64,000 nucleotides of DNA from Psychroflexus planctonicus (GCF_014640195.1 NZ_BMGM01000002.1:1-64000); one strand, 5' to 3'; shown: positions 1 to 8,177, numbered from the stretch's first letter. Numbers and translations are program-made. Notes: generated by a model from the sequence alone, not told the origin.

Positions 1-66
1 ACAGAGAAGTTAAGCTCATTTGCGCCGATGGTACTGCATTCCGTGGGAGAGTAGGTCGCCGCCTTC
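1..66 (+). rRNA. rrf: 5S ribosomal RNA, 3' part only
   Basis: The window opens inside a 5S rRNA. The bases from 1 read through the conserved loop (ACAGAGAAGTTAAGC) and the 3' half (GCGCCGATGGTACTGC, then GGGAGAGTAGGTCGCCGCC). The 5' half lies before the window, so this is the end of an rRNA operon on the plus strand. The 3' end is set by similarity to the usual molecule and may be off by a few bases. A strong terminator follows at once, as expected. Confidence 0.93.
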
Positions 67-74
67 CTTATACT

Positions 75-115
75 AAAAGTCCTTTTAGCAATCACGCTGA
101 AAGGACTTTTTTTTT
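75..115 (+). terminator. Rho-independent terminator of the rRNA operon
   Basis: AAAGTCCTTTTAGC and GCTGAAAGGACTTT form a long stem with one mismatch around a short loop (AATCAC), followed by a run of T. It sits just after the 5S gene and closes the rRNA operon. Confidence 0.9.
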
Positions 116-223
116 GTTACTTTTTTTAAATGTAATAATACACTTTAGGATGGTAAATGTCCACCCTATGTTGTCTTAACAAAAAGGTTTTCACCTAATT
201 AATTAGCTAAATTTATAATTTAC

Positions 224-1429
224 TTAGGCAAGCTCCTTAACAAAATCTTTAAGGTAAGCGTATCTTTTAGTTAGTGAGCCATTTTCTGTCATCTTAGCTC
301 TTTCTAATATTCCATCTTTGTCATTATTGAAAAATGAAGGAATTACATGTTCTGCAAACATTTCGCCGAAACCTTCGCTGGCATTTTTGGGAAGTTCACA
401 AGGCAAATTGTCAACCGCCATCACTGCTATTGAATTTGGTTTGCCGATTTCGACTTCCTTTTCGTTTATCGGGTCATAGGCGTAAAACGGGTCTGCAATG
501 GTAGATGGACGAATAGTAGAAGCTACTGGTCCATCAATATCGCAACTGATATCTGCTACTACATTAATTTTGAAATCCTTGTCTTTGGCATCTGCTCTTG
601 TGAATAGGTAAGGAGCACCTTCTCCGAAGAAGTGTCCTGCAATAAAATAATCTGTAGTTTTTGCAAATCGCATAAAGTTGGATTGATATGGGGAAGGATC
701 TTTAAAAAAATCTTTTTTATTTCCGGGGTTTCCATCTTTGCGTTTGTTATAGTCAAGCACATCAATCACCACATAAACAGGTTCGTTAAATGTTTGTTTT
801 AGGTATTCTTCAACGTTTACTTTTTTGATTTGCAAATGGTCTAAAATTTCTTTTGCACCTTTGGCCACTTTTCCCAATCCGGTTAAGCAGATTTTGATAT
901 TGGGCAATTTTATTTTATCGAGTTCTGCTTTTACTTCATTTAAATCCCTTAACAATTCAACTTTGGGTAGGTTGAGTATTCCATCTCGAATTCCGAGAAG
1001 TCGAAGACCGTTATATGCTCCAACCAATCCAGCATATCTACCAAAACCGATGAGTCTTGCTCCATTGGCTTTGGTGATGACTTCATGGTCGTATAATTCG
1101 ATGTTTTTTTGCAATATGGCTTGTAGCAATTTGCGGTTATAAGGTTGTTTTTTGATGGTATGAGAAAAGAAGAAATACTTTTTATTCGGTATTAATTCAT
1201 CAATGGGAACTTCTTTTACTCCGAGTAGCACATCGCATTGTTCCATATTTTTTGTGACCGATATTCCTTCTGCTGTGTATGCTTGATCTGAAAATATTCG
1301 AATGTCGGAGGGTTCTACATAAAACTCGGCTGCTGGGAATTGTTGCTGTATTTCTTTTATTTTTTTTGGTGAAAATACCACTCTGCGATCGGGTGGATTT
1401 TTACGTTCTTTAATGATACCGAATTTCAT
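224..1429 (-). CDS. NAD(P)-dependent saccharopine/alanine dehydrogenase-like oxidoreductase
   Basis: A 401-residue protein of the alanine dehydrogenase / pyridine nucleotide transhydrogenase N-terminal superfamily. The start MKFGIIKERKNPPDRRV and the segment FGRYAGLVGAYNGLR (about residues 130-145) resemble the lysine-forming saccharopine dehydrogenase (LYS1) branch. A dinucleotide-binding region is likely around residues 175-200 (ICLTGLGKVAKGA). No other lysine gene is nearby, so the true substrate is open: saccharopine, alanine or another amino acid are all possible. The gene stands alone, pointing towards the rRNA operon end, with its own consensus promoter at 1457-1486. The first ATG after that promoter is used. 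Soluble cytoplasmic enzyme. Confidence 0.8.
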   Translation of the reverse strand: MKFGIIKERKNPPDRRVVFSPKKIKEIQQQFPAAEFYVEPSDIRIFSDQAYTAEGISVTKNMEQCDVLLGVKEVPIDELIPNKKYFFFSHTIKKQPYNRKLLQAILQKNIELYDHEVITKANGARLIGFGRYAGLVGAYNGLRLLGIRDGILNLPKVELLRDLNEVKAELDKIKLPNIKICLTGLGKVAKGAKEILDHLQIKKVNVEEYLKQTFNEPVYVVIDVLDYNKRKDGNPGNKKDFFKDPSPYQSNFMRFAKTTDYFIAGHFFGEGAPYLFTRADAKDKDFKINVVADISCDIDGPVASTIRPSTIADPFYAYDPINEKEVEIGKPNSIAVMAVDNLPCELPKNASEGFGEMFAEHVIPSFFNNDKDGILERAKMTENGSLTKRYAYLKDFVKELA

Positions 1430-1456
1430 TTGTAGAATTTAAGATGAATTTAGTTT

Positions 1457-1486
1457 CAAATATAATTGATTTCTCTACTTTTGCAA
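1457..1486 (-). promoter_or_regulatory. Bacteroidota sigma-70 type promoter of the dehydrogenase gene
   Basis: Read on the minus strand: TTG, 19 bases, TATATTTG, an exact match to the Bacteroidota consensus (TTG, 17-23 bases, TAnnTTTG). It lies 27 bases before the ATG of the minus-strand dehydrogenase gene. Confidence 0.8.
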
Positions 1487-1544
1487 GTCCTAATGGAAAT
1501 ACAATTTTTTAATTTTAGTTTTAATATTTAAATTGAAGTTAGGA

Positions 1545-1633
1545 TTTGCGTTAAGGATTGCAGCGGCATCCTTTTTGTGCTTTGATTAATGGCACAAAAA
1601 GATACAGCGAAAAGCCTGCCCGAACGCCCAAAA
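1545..1633 (+). ncRNA. Structured intergenic element, possibly Flavo-1-like RNA
   Basis: A GC-richer block in an AT-rich gap. Its core reads AGCGGCATCCTTTTT, then a perfect 10-bp stem (CTTTTTGTGC with GCACAAAAAG), then GATACAGCGAAAAGCCTGCCC and CGCCC. I recognise this arrangement from many flavobacterial intergenic regions and think it may be the Flavo-1 motif, but I recall the pattern and not a verified alignment. It lies 38 bases before ssrA on the same strand. Ends are approximate. Confidence 0.45.
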
Positions 1634-1670
1634 AATGTTCATTGAAATAGAAATTACAATTCAATATCTT

Positions 1671-2070
1671 GGGGTCGATTTGGTTTTGACAGCAAGGACA
1701 ATTGAGGGGTAAGCACGTCGAGCGCTGGGATACAGCTCGTAAATCTCATATTTCACACTTTTTTAAACGGCGAGAATAACTACGCCATGGCTGCGTAATC
1801 CGAATTATAGTAGGGTATGCTTAGCCGCTACTAGGTAGTGGGCCATGATGTCTCGTAAAGGCCTTGATTTACGGCATTTACACCAGAGGCACCGATAAAG
1901 TAAATATAGCTTGCGTAGGGTCTTGATGCGCAGGTAAAACTAAATTGAGAATAAGGTTCATGTAGGTTGTTTTTGGCCAGCATGAACTCGAAAACCCAAG
2001 TAAAAACTAAACGTGTAGAAAGCTGCTGAATTGCTTGTTTGGACGGGAGTTCGAGTCTCCCCGACTCCAC
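1671..2070 (+). ncRNA. ssrA: tmRNA (transfer-messenger RNA)
   Basis: One-piece tmRNA of about 400 nt. The 5' end GGGGTCG pairs with CGACTCC at 2062-2068 to form the acceptor stem (one G-U pair), and the 3' part holds the T-arm (GGGAGTTCGAGTCTCCC). CCA is not encoded (the genome reads ACAA). The tag frame starts at GGC 1769 and reads GENNYAMAA, then TAA 1796-1798. It rescues stalled ribosomes and marks the product for proteolysis; the tag ends in AMAA where the flavobacterial tags I know end in ALAA. A terminator follows. Confidence 0.93.
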
Positions 2071-2074
2071 AATT

Positions 2075-2117
2075 AAAAACCTTAATATGCTTTATTTGAG
2101 TGTATTAAGGTTTTTTT
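2075..2117 (+). terminator. Terminator of ssrA
   Basis: AAAAACCTTAATA at 2075-2087 pairs perfectly with TATTAAGGTTTTT at 2103-2115 (13 bp), followed by more T. It starts five bases after the tmRNA 3' end. Confidence 0.88.
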
Positions 2118-2161
2118 ATTGTTTGATTTGTGTGGTAATTCTTCTTATTTTTATTTAAAAC

Positions 2162-2443
2162 TTGATACTTTTTACTTTATTTTTAAACAACTCAACCTGG
2201 CCGGATAATTTGCCTATTCAAGATAAATCTCCTTACTATGGAAATCCTAAATTTAAAGAATTTAATAACTCATTATCAGATTTCACACCGCAACAAATCA
2301 GGTTAGTTAAAAACCGTGGAATCTCTATTCCAAAAATTCCTTCTGATAGTATTGGTTTAGTATACGGATTACAATTGCAGAAAGATATTTTAGGAAATAA
2401 AATAAAATCAAAGCCTAGCTTAGGTGCAATAGAAGTGGAATAA
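2162..2443 (+). CDS. Doubtful hypothetical protein, possibly a gene remnant
   Basis: An open frame of 93 codons between ssrA and the his leader. Its only start near the beginning is TTG. The product is hydrophilic, with no signal peptide, membrane segment or motif I recognise; the tail (…GLVYGLQLQKDILGNKIKSK…) reads like real protein and not random sequence. No clear promoter or terminator goes with it. It may be the 3' end of a decayed gene. The frame on the other strand over the same bases looks less convincing. Confidence 0.25.
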   Translation: MILFTLFLNNSTWPDNLPIQDKSPYYGNPKFKEFNNSLSDFTPQQIRLVKNRGISIPKIPSDSIGLVYGLQLQKDILGNKIKSKPSLGAIEVE

Positions 2444-2606
2444 GCCAACTTTTATTTTTTATGAATTCAACAATGACAAATAGTAAGCCTTATGAAATAT
2501 TTACTACTGCCAATAGCTTAAAACAGCTTATTTTGAAGAAATATAGTGGTATGATGATGAAAACTAATTTCCACTTCATCTTTACTTAAATAATTGTTAG
2601 CAAGTT

Positions 2607-2635
2607 TTGGAAACTCACAATAAAGTTTACTTTTG
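2607..2635 (+). promoter_or_regulatory. Promoter of the histidine operon
   Basis: TTG at 2607-2609, 18 bases, then TACTTTTG at 2628-2635: a full match to the Bacteroidota consensus. Expected transcription start is at about 2640-2643, which places the start codon of the leader peptide (2643) at or within a few bases of the 5' end of the mRNA. Confidence 0.8.
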
Positions 2636-2642
2636 CACCGAA

Positions 2643-2702
2643 ATGAAATATAAAACACATACACATCATCATTTTTTAACAACGCTCAGCGGCGATGAAT
2701 AA
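2643..2702 (+). CDS. hisL: his operon leader peptide
   Basis: A 19-residue reading frame, MKYKTHTHHHFLTTLSGDE, with four His codons among five (CAT ACA CAT CAT CAT, 2658-2672). It stands between the his promoter and a strong terminator in front of hisG, the classic layout of a histidine attenuator. If His-tRNA is scarce the ribosome should stall on the CAT run. The promoter spacing leaves almost no 5' untranslated region, so translation is probably leaderless or nearly so. Too short for similarity searches; the call rests on position and composition. Confidence 0.85.
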   Translation: MKYKTHTHHHFLTTLSGDE

Positions 2703-2732
2703 ATGATTTGTGCATAACCTATAATCTATTCT

Positions 2733-2764
2733 AAACCCGTTTGAGCAAATCAAGCGGGTTTTTT
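2733..2764 (+). terminator. Attenuator terminator before hisG
   Basis: A 12-bp stem (2733-2744 with 2750-2761, one G-U pair, loop GCAAA) followed by TTTTAATA. TGATTTG at 2704-2710, directly after the leader stop codon, is complementary to CAAATCA at 2746-2752, which overlaps the loop and right arm. That pairing would act as antiterminator when the ribosome stalls on the His codons, and would be covered by a ribosome that reaches the stop codon. Confidence 0.85.
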
Positions 2765-2787
2765 AATAGAAAAAAATAAACAAACAA

Positions 2788-3642
2788 ATGAAATTAAAAA
2801 TTGCTATTCAAAAATCAGGAAGACTTAATGAACAATCGCTTAAATTGCTAAAAGATTGTGGAATTTCCATCGATAACGGCAGGGACCAACTCAAAGTTAA
2901 CGCATCTAACTTTCCTATTGAAGTGCTTTTTCTTAGAAATGGAGACATTCCACAGTATTTGCGAGATGGCGTTGTAGATTTAGCCATCATCGGAGAAAAC
3001 TTACTCTACGAAAAAGGCGAAGATTTACCCTTTGTTGAGCGACTTGGTTTTTCCAAATGCCGTGTTTCCATGGCGGTGCCTAAAAATGAATTTTACAATT
3101 CCGTAGACGATTTGCAGGGAAAGAAAATCGCCACTTCCTATCCCAATACGGTAAAGAAATTTTTAAAAGAAAATAAAGTGGAAGCCGAATTGCACATCAT
3201 CAGTGGTTCGGTTGAAATTGCGCCCAACATTGGTTTGGCAGATGCCATTTGCGATATCGTTTCCAGCGGAAGCACTTTGTTCAAAAACAACTTGAAAGAA
3301 ACCGATGTCATTTTAAAAAGTGAAGCGGTGTTAGCCACTTCGCCTAAGCTGTCAGCTGAAAACACCCAACTTCTACAAAAGCTTCAATTCCGCATTCAAA
3401 GTGTATTGAAGGCAAAAGAATCCAAATATGTTTTGTTGAATGCACCCAACGATAAAATTGATGAAATCATATCCATTTTACCCGGCATGAAAAGTCCAAC
3501 TTTACTTCCGTTGGCAAAAGAAGGTTGGAGTTCGCTCCACACTGTGATTCAACAAGAAAAATTCTGGGAAATTATAGATGAATTAAAACTGGCTGGAGCC
3601 GAAGGCATTTTGGTTTGTCCAATCGAAAAAATGGTAATTTAG
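2788..3642 (+). CDS. hisG: ATP phosphoribosyltransferase, long form
   Basis: First enzyme of histidine synthesis: joins ATP and PRPP to give phosphoribosyl-ATP. The 284 residues fit the long, hexameric HisG_L form, with a two-lobed catalytic part (start MKLKIAIQKSGRLNEQS) and a C-terminal ACT-like regulatory domain (about 210-284, ending GAEGILVCPIEKMVI) through which histidine inhibits. No separate hisZ is therefore needed. The PRPP-binding region is likely around residues 150-180 (GLADAICDIVSSGSTL). ATG 2788 is 24 bases after the attenuator. First structural gene of the operon; hisD follows after five bases. Confidence 0.96.
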   Translation: MKLKIAIQKSGRLNEQSLKLLKDCGISIDNGRDQLKVNASNFPIEVLFLRNGDIPQYLRDGVVDLAIIGENLLYEKGEDLPFVERLGFSKCRVSMAVPKNEFYNSVDDLQGKKIATSYPNTVKKFLKENKVEAELHIISGSVEIAPNIGLADAICDIVSSGSTLFKNNLKETDVILKSEAVLATSPKLSAENTQLLQKLQFRIQSVLKAKESKYVLLNAPNDKIDEIISILPGMKSPTLLPLAKEGWSSLHTVIQQEKFWEIIDELKLAGAEGILVCPIEKMVI

Positions 3643-3647
3643 AAGCT

Positions 3648-4934
3648 ATGCAACTTATACAAAACCCTAGTAAATCAGAATGGTCTACACTTTTAAAAAG
3701 ACCAACACAAGAAGTGAAAGACATCGAAACTACGGTGGAAACTATTTTTGATGAAATTGCCAAACAAGGTGACGAAGCCGTAAACAAATACACCACTTTA
3801 TTTGATGGTGTTCAGATAGAAAAATTAGCGGTTTCAGCTGATGAAATTCAGCAAGCAGAAAATGAAGTTTCCGCCGAATTGAAGGAAGCCATTCAATTAG
3901 CCAAATCCAATATTGAAGCATTTCACACCGCTCAAAAAACGGATAAAGTAGTTGTGGAAACGCAAAAAGGAGTGAAGTGCTGGCAACAAGAGAAACCCAT
4001 TCAAAAAGTGGGTTTATACATTCCTGGTGGAAGCGCTCCGCTTTTTTCGAGCGTATTGATGTTGGCTTTACCAGCAAATATTGCCGGTTGTAAAGAAATT
4101 GTATTGTGCTCGCCACCTGATAAAAAAGGAAAAATTCACCCTGCCATTTTGTACACGGCTAACTTATGTGGGGTAGCTAAAATATTCAAAGTAGGCGGAA
4201 TCCAAGCCATTGGTGCCATGACTTTTGGAACGCAAAGCATTCCCAAAGTATACAAGATTTTTGGACCCGGAAATCAATATGTGACCGTTGCCAAACAACT
4301 GGCAACCAAATACAATGTAAGCATTGACATGCCTGCTGGTCCATCCGAATTGTTGGTCATGGCAGACGACACGGCAAATCCAGCTTTTGTAGCTTCCGAT
4401 TTGCTCAGCCAAGCAGAACATGGAACCGATTCACAAGTAATTTTAGTCACTACTTCTTCAAGAATAGCGGAGCAAGTTAAAATGGAAATAACAAATCAAT
4501 TAAATTCACTTCCCCGCAAGGAAATCGCAGCCAAAGCCATCGAGAATTCAAAAATTATTTTGTTAGCAAACTATCAAGCGGCTTTGGAATTGATCAACGA
4601 ATACGCCCCAGAACATTTTATTGTTTGTACAGCTGAAAATGATTATTTTGTAGAAAATATAGAAAATGCGGGTTCGGTTTTCATCGGAAATTATACTCCC
4701 GAAAGTGCTGGTGATTATGCTTCAGGAACCAATCACACGCTACCCACCAACGGTTACGCCAAGCAATACAGCGGTGTAAATTTAGATGCCTTTACAAAAA
4801 GCATTACGTTTCAAGAAATTCAACCTGAAGGAATCAATCAAATTGGCAGAGCAGTAGAATTGATGGCTGATGCCGAAGGTTTAGCAGCGCACAAAAATGC
4901 CATGAGCTTACGTATTCAATCTTTAAAGAAATAG
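3648..4934 (+). CDS. hisD: Histidinol dehydrogenase
   Basis: Catalyses the last two steps, L-histidinol to L-histidinal to L-histidine, with NAD+ and zinc. 428 residues, normal for the family. Visible signatures: YIPGGSAPLFSSVLM, GPGNQYVTVAKQ, DMPAGPSELLV, SQAEHGTDSQV (with zinc and catalytic residues) and the His-containing APEHFIV and GTNHTLPTNG. The frame is open further upstream, but ATG 3648 gives the normal N-terminus (MQLIQNPSKSEW) and lies five bases after the hisG stop. The hisC start follows by two bases, so translation is probably coupled. Confidence 0.96.
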   Translation: MQLIQNPSKSEWSTLLKRPTQEVKDIETTVETIFDEIAKQGDEAVNKYTTLFDGVQIEKLAVSADEIQQAENEVSAELKEAIQLAKSNIEAFHTAQKTDKVVVETQKGVKCWQQEKPIQKVGLYIPGGSAPLFSSVLMLALPANIAGCKEIVLCSPPDKKGKIHPAILYTANLCGVAKIFKVGGIQAIGAMTFGTQSIPKVYKIFGPGNQYVTVAKQLATKYNVSIDMPAGPSELLVMADDTANPAFVASDLLSQAEHGTDSQVILVTTSSRIAEQVKMEITNQLNSLPRKEIAAKAIENSKIILLANYQAALELINEYAPEHFIVCTAENDYFVENIENAGSVFIGNYTPESAGDYASGTNHTLPTNGYAKQYSGVNLDAFTKSITFQEIQPEGINQIGRAVELMADAEGLAAHKNAMSLRIQSLKK

Positions 4935-4936
4935 TG

Positions 4937-5977
4937 ATGAAGATAACCGATTTAGCAAGAAAAAATGTGCTTCAAATGAAGGCCTATTCTTCGGCTCGAG
5001 ATGAATTTACCGATACAGACCAAGATTTCATTTTTCAAGACGCCAATGAAAATCCGTTTCAATCGGGTTACAACCGCTATCCAGACCCGAATGCTACAAA
5101 AGTAAAGGAAAAGTTGTCTGATTTAAAAGGCATTCCTCCTGCTAATATGATTTTGGGAAACGGTAGTGATGAAGTATTAGATTTATTATTTCGTGCCTTT
5201 TGCGAACCCAAAATCGATGAAATTATCACCACTCCGCCCACTTACGGAATGTACAAAGTATTGGCAGAAGTAAATGAAATTCAATTGAATGAAGTGCCGT
5301 TAACTCCAGATTTTCAGTTGAAGCCAGAAGCTGTTTTAGAAGCCGTTTCAGATAAAACCAAACTCATTTTTTTGTGTTCACCGAACAATCCCAGTGGAAA
5401 TTTGATGAACACTCAAGCTGTCAAACAAATTCTGAAAAATTTCAGCGGATTGGTGATTTTAGATGAAGCTTATATCGACTTTGCAGCACAAAATTCCTTT
5501 GTAAGCGAATTAAATCATTTTCCGAATTTGGTGGTTTTGCAAACTTTTTCCAAAGCTTATGCACACGCTGGAATTCGGCTCGGGATGGGTTTCGCTCAAG
5601 CGGAAATCATTCAGTTGCTCAACAAAATCAAGCCGCCTTATAATGTGAATCAGTTAACGCAAGAAAAAGCCTTGGAAGTAATTGCTTCTGCTGAAACCTA
5701 TAAAAATCAAGTAGAAATGCTGATTTCTGAACGGGATTTGTTGTGTAAGGAACTCGAAAAGATTTCTTTTGTAGAAAAGATTTATCCATCGGAAGCCAAT
5801 TTTTTACTGGTGAAAGTAGATAATGCTATTTTGCGATACCATCAGTTAATCGAAAAAGGAATGGTGGTTCGCAACCGAACCAACGAAATGCACTGCGAAG
5901 ATTGCCTGCGCATCAGCATTGGCACACCGAAAGAAAATCAAAAATTAATTATAGCTTTACAAGAATTAAACGCATAA
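4937..5977 (+). CDS. hisC: Histidinol-phosphate aminotransferase
   Basis: PLP-dependent class I/II aminotransferase that converts imidazole acetol phosphate and glutamate to histidinol phosphate. 346 residues. Motifs: [17 protein letters not shown] near the N-terminus, [29 protein letters not shown], and [15 protein letters not shown] with the PLP lysine. ATG 4937 is preferred to an overlapping GTG three bases earlier. The stop overlaps the hisB start (TAATG at 5975-5979), a sign of coupled translation. Confidence 0.95.
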   Translation: MKITDLARKNVLQMKAYSSARDEFTDTDQDFIFQDANENPFQSGYNRYPDPNATKVKEKLSDLKGIPPANMILGNGSDEVLDLLFRAFCEPKIDEIITTPPTYGMYKVLAEVNEIQLNEVPLTPDFQLKPEAVLEAVSDKTKLIFLCSPNNPSGNLMNTQAVKQILKNFSGLVILDEAYIDFAAQNSFVSELNHFPNLVVLQTFSKAYAHAGIRLGMGFAQAEIIQLLNKIKPPYNVNQLTQEKALEVIASAETYKNQVEMLISERDLLCKELEKISFVEKIYPSEANFLLVKVDNAILRYHQLIEKGMVVRNRTNEMHCEDCLRISIGTPKENQKLIIALQELNA

Positions 5978-7122
5978 TGAAGAATCAACAAACCAAAAAA
6001 GTCTTGTTTATCGACAGAGACGGAACCTTGATCAAAGAGCCAGCCGATTATCAAATCGATTCTTTTGAAAAGCTGGATTTTTATCCACAGGCTTTGTTTT
6101 ACATGGGAAAAATCGCTAGAGAATTGAATTTTGAATTGGTGATGGTCACTAATCAAGATGGTTTGGGCACAGCTTCGCATCCCGAAGAAAATTTCTGGCC
6201 AGTGCATCATTTTATTTTGAAAAGCTTCAAAAGTGAAGGAGTTGATTTTGCTGAAGTGCTGATCGATAAAACTTTTCCACATGAAAATGCCGAAACCCGA
6301 AAACCCAAAACAGGATTGTTGACCAAGTATTTTTCAGAAGAATACGATTTGAAAAATTCCCTTGTCATCGGTGACCGAATTACTGATGTGGCTTTGGCGA
6401 AAAATTTAGGCGCAAAAGCCATTTTCATAAGTGATGAACGCAACTTGGGAAGTGATGAAATTTCAACAGCAACAGATTTACAAGAATTCATTGCTTTAGA
6501 AACTCAATCTTGGGAAGAAATCTATCGTTTTTTGAAGTTTGGCAACCGCGTTTCCAAGATCAAAAGAACCACTTCCGAAACCGAAATAGAAATTGAACTA
6601 AATCTCGATGGAAGCGGAAAAAGCGAAATCTCAACCGGAATCGCCTTTTTCGACCACATGCTTACCCAAATTGCCAAACACGGTCAAGTAGATGTAAACG
6701 TCAAAGTAAACGGTGACTTAGAAGTAGACGAACACCATACCATTGAAGATACCGCGATTGTATTAGGCGAAGTTTTTAGAGAAGCTTTAGGCGATAAATT
6801 AGGTATAGAACGCTACGGTTTTTGTTTACCCATGGACGATTGCGAAGCCAGAGTCAGCATCGATTTTGGTGGCAGAAATTGGTTGGTTTGGGAAGCTGAT
6901 TTTCAACGAGAAATGATCGGAAAAATGCCAACCGAAATGTTTATGCATTTTTTCAAATCTTTTTCTGATGCCGCCAAAGCCAATTTGAACATTCGAGCAA
7001 ATGGCCAAAACGAACACCATAAAATAGAAGCGATTTTCAAAGCCTTCGCCAAAGCCATTAAAATGGCAATAAAACGCGATACAGATAAAATGATTTTACC
7101 ATCGACGAAAGGGGTTTTGTAG
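5977..7122 (+). CDS. hisB: Bifunctional histidinol-phosphatase / imidazoleglycerol-phosphate dehydratase
   Basis: A fusion of two steps. The N-terminal ~165 residues are a HAD-type phosphatase ([10 protein letters not shown] with the nucleophile Asp; [16 protein letters not shown] at the end). The C-terminal ~200 residues are the dehydratase, with two manganese-binding motifs ([10 protein letters not shown] and [16 protein letters not shown]). The 381 residues are a little longer than the E. coli fusion. The frame is open further upstream inside hisC, but ATG 5977 gives the correct start [16 protein letters not shown]. After hisB the tight spacing of the operon ends and repeat-filled gaps begin. 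Confidence 0.96.
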   Translation: MKNQQTKKVLFIDRDGTLIKEPADYQIDSFEKLDFYPQALFYMGKIARELNFELVMVTNQDGLGTASHPEENFWPVHHFILKSFKSEGVDFAEVLIDKTFPHENAETRKPKTGLLTKYFSEEYDLKNSLVIGDRITDVALAKNLGAKAIFISDERNLGSDEISTATDLQEFIALETQSWEEIYRFLKFGNRVSKIKRTTSETEIEIELNLDGSGKSEISTGIAFFDHMLTQIAKHGQVDVNVKVNGDLEVDEHHTIEDTAIVLGEVFREALGDKLGIERYGFCLPMDDCEARVSIDFGGRNWLVWEADFQREMIGKMPTEMFMHFFKSFSDAAKANLNIRANGQNEHHKIEAIFKAFAKAIKMAIKRDTDKMILPSTKGVL

Positions 7123-7132
7123 AAGTTAGATT

Positions 7133-7258
7133 TTTTCGAAGTGAGAAGTAAGATATTAGATATTAGAAGTGAGATATTAGAAGTGAGATATAAGAAGTTA
7201 GAAGTTAGAAATGAGATATTAGAATTGAGAAATGAAAAATGAGATTTGATACTAGAAA
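7133..7258 (+). repeat. AT-rich GATATTAGAAGT repeat array, hisB-hisH gap
   Basis: Degenerate copies of the unit GATATTAGAAGTGA and relatives (AGATATTAGATATTAGAAG, GAAGTTAGAAGTTAGAAAT). The same unit forms a cleaner array after hisA (8968-9106) and occurs in opposite orientation before hisF (9598-9722). Copy borders are not sharp. Confidence 0.7.
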
Positions 7259-7285
7259 TACAAATTGAAAACGAACGATAAAAAA

Positions 7286-7378
7286 GCCCCAGCGGGGTGA
7301 AATCTTAATAGCCCAGCGGGGCGAAATCATAATTGCCCCAGCGGGACGAAATTATATTAGCCCCAGCGGGGCGAAATC
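7286..7378 (+). repeat. Four-copy tandem array of a CCCCAGCGGGG palindrome
   Basis: Four units of the form GCCCCAGCGGGGCGAAAT start at about 7286, 7311, 7335 and 7360, a period of 24-25 bases, with AT-only spacers of about six bases. Each has a 4-bp GC stem around AGC (copies 2 and 3 carry one change each). The array stands between hisB and hisH in an AT-rich setting. No reading frame explains it. It resembles dispersed GC palindromes I associate with Bacteroidota intergenic regions. Confidence 0.8.
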
Positions 7379-7416
7379 GTTATCATAGCAACCACAAATA
7401 ACAAAACCATCAATAA

Positions 7417-7998
7417 GTGAATTTAGTTATCATCGATTACGGAGTAGGGAATATCAAAAGCATTCAATTTGCGTTTCAGCGGTTGGGGTTGGAAGCCAAA
7501 TTATCATCCAATTGGGAAGAAATTCAGCGAGCCGATAAAGTGATTTTTCCGGGAGTAGGAGAAGCCAATTACGCTATGAATCAGTTGAAAAATACAGGAT
7601 TAGACCAATTGATTCCTAGTTTGCAGCAGCCGGTTTTAGGCATTTGTTTAGGCATGCAATTGATGTGTGAATTTTCAGAAGAAGGAGAAACCAAGTGTTT
7701 AGGAATATTTGATGCAGAAGTGAAGAAATTCGGAAATGAATTGAAAGTTCCCCAAATCGCATGGAACCAAATCTTTGATTTACAGTCAGATTTAATGAAA
7801 AATATAGCTGAAAAGGAATTCATGTATTTGGTGCATTCGTATTATGTGCCGTTGCATCAAAAAGCCATTGCCACTACCAACTATGGAATAGATTATGCTT
7901 CGGCTTTGCAAAAGGATAATTTTTACGGTGTTCAATTTCACCCCGAAAAAAGTGGAAAAATAGGAGAACAGCTATTGAAGAATTTTCTGATGATTTAA
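7417..7998 (+). CDS. hisH: Imidazole glycerol phosphate synthase, glutaminase subunit
   Basis: Class I glutamine amidotransferase subunit that passes ammonia to HisF. 193 residues, normal length. Motifs: IIDYGVGNIKS at the start, the nucleophile Cys in LGICLGMQLMCEFSEEG, and the His-Glu pair of the catalytic triad in VQFHPEKSG. The start is GTG 7417 (MNLVIIDYG). It follows a repeat-rich gap of 294 bases after hisB, unlike the overlapping genes upstream; read-through transcription of the gap is assumed. Confidence 0.95.
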   Translation: MNLVIIDYGVGNIKSIQFAFQRLGLEAKLSSNWEEIQRADKVIFPGVGEANYAMNQLKNTGLDQLIPSLQQPVLGICLGMQLMCEFSEEGETKCLGIFDAEVKKFGNELKVPQIAWNQIFDLQSDLMKNIAEKEFMYLVHSYYVPLHQKAIATTNYGIDYASALQKDNFYGVQFHPEKSGKIGEQLLKNFLMI

Positions 7999-8023
7999 TG
8001 AACTGAATTAACAATAAAATTGA

Positions 8024-8100
8024 GCAGAAATCGGTTGTGAAGGAGTGATTTTAGGAAAACGATTTATGAGAATAGGATTTGCTTGAAACAGATAGCGGTA
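8024..8100 (+). pseudogene. Duplicated fragment of the hisA 3' end
   Basis: These ~77 bases match the last part of intact hisA (about 8869-8948) with only a handful of substitutions. A missing G after GGAAAA and a two-base gap near the end break the frame. The copied part encodes the HisA tail (about [25 protein letters not shown]). After the match, both copies run into purine-rich repeat, which suggests duplication of a block of hisA end plus repeat. It lies between hisH and intact hisA and cannot encode anything useful. Confidence 0.85.
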
Positions 8101-8177
8101 TTTAGTAGAGAGTAGAGAAGAGAGAAGAGAGTAAAGATAATAGATAATGGAAAAATGAGTTTTAAGAATATTTGAAA

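Noticed and set aside
1831-2070. Open frame of 79 codons on the minus strand
   Set aside because: It lies fully inside the tmRNA gene and results from its structure; no promoter or family match.
2461-2589. 42-codon frame (MNSTMTNSKPYE…) before the his promoter
   Set aside because: No promoter, no family, odd composition, and it ends before the his promoter; too weak to list as a gene.
7286-7378. CRISPR-like regular array
   Set aside because: Spacers are only about six bases and AT-only, units are 18 bases; no cas genes. The same holds for the 14-bp array at 8968, which has no spacers.
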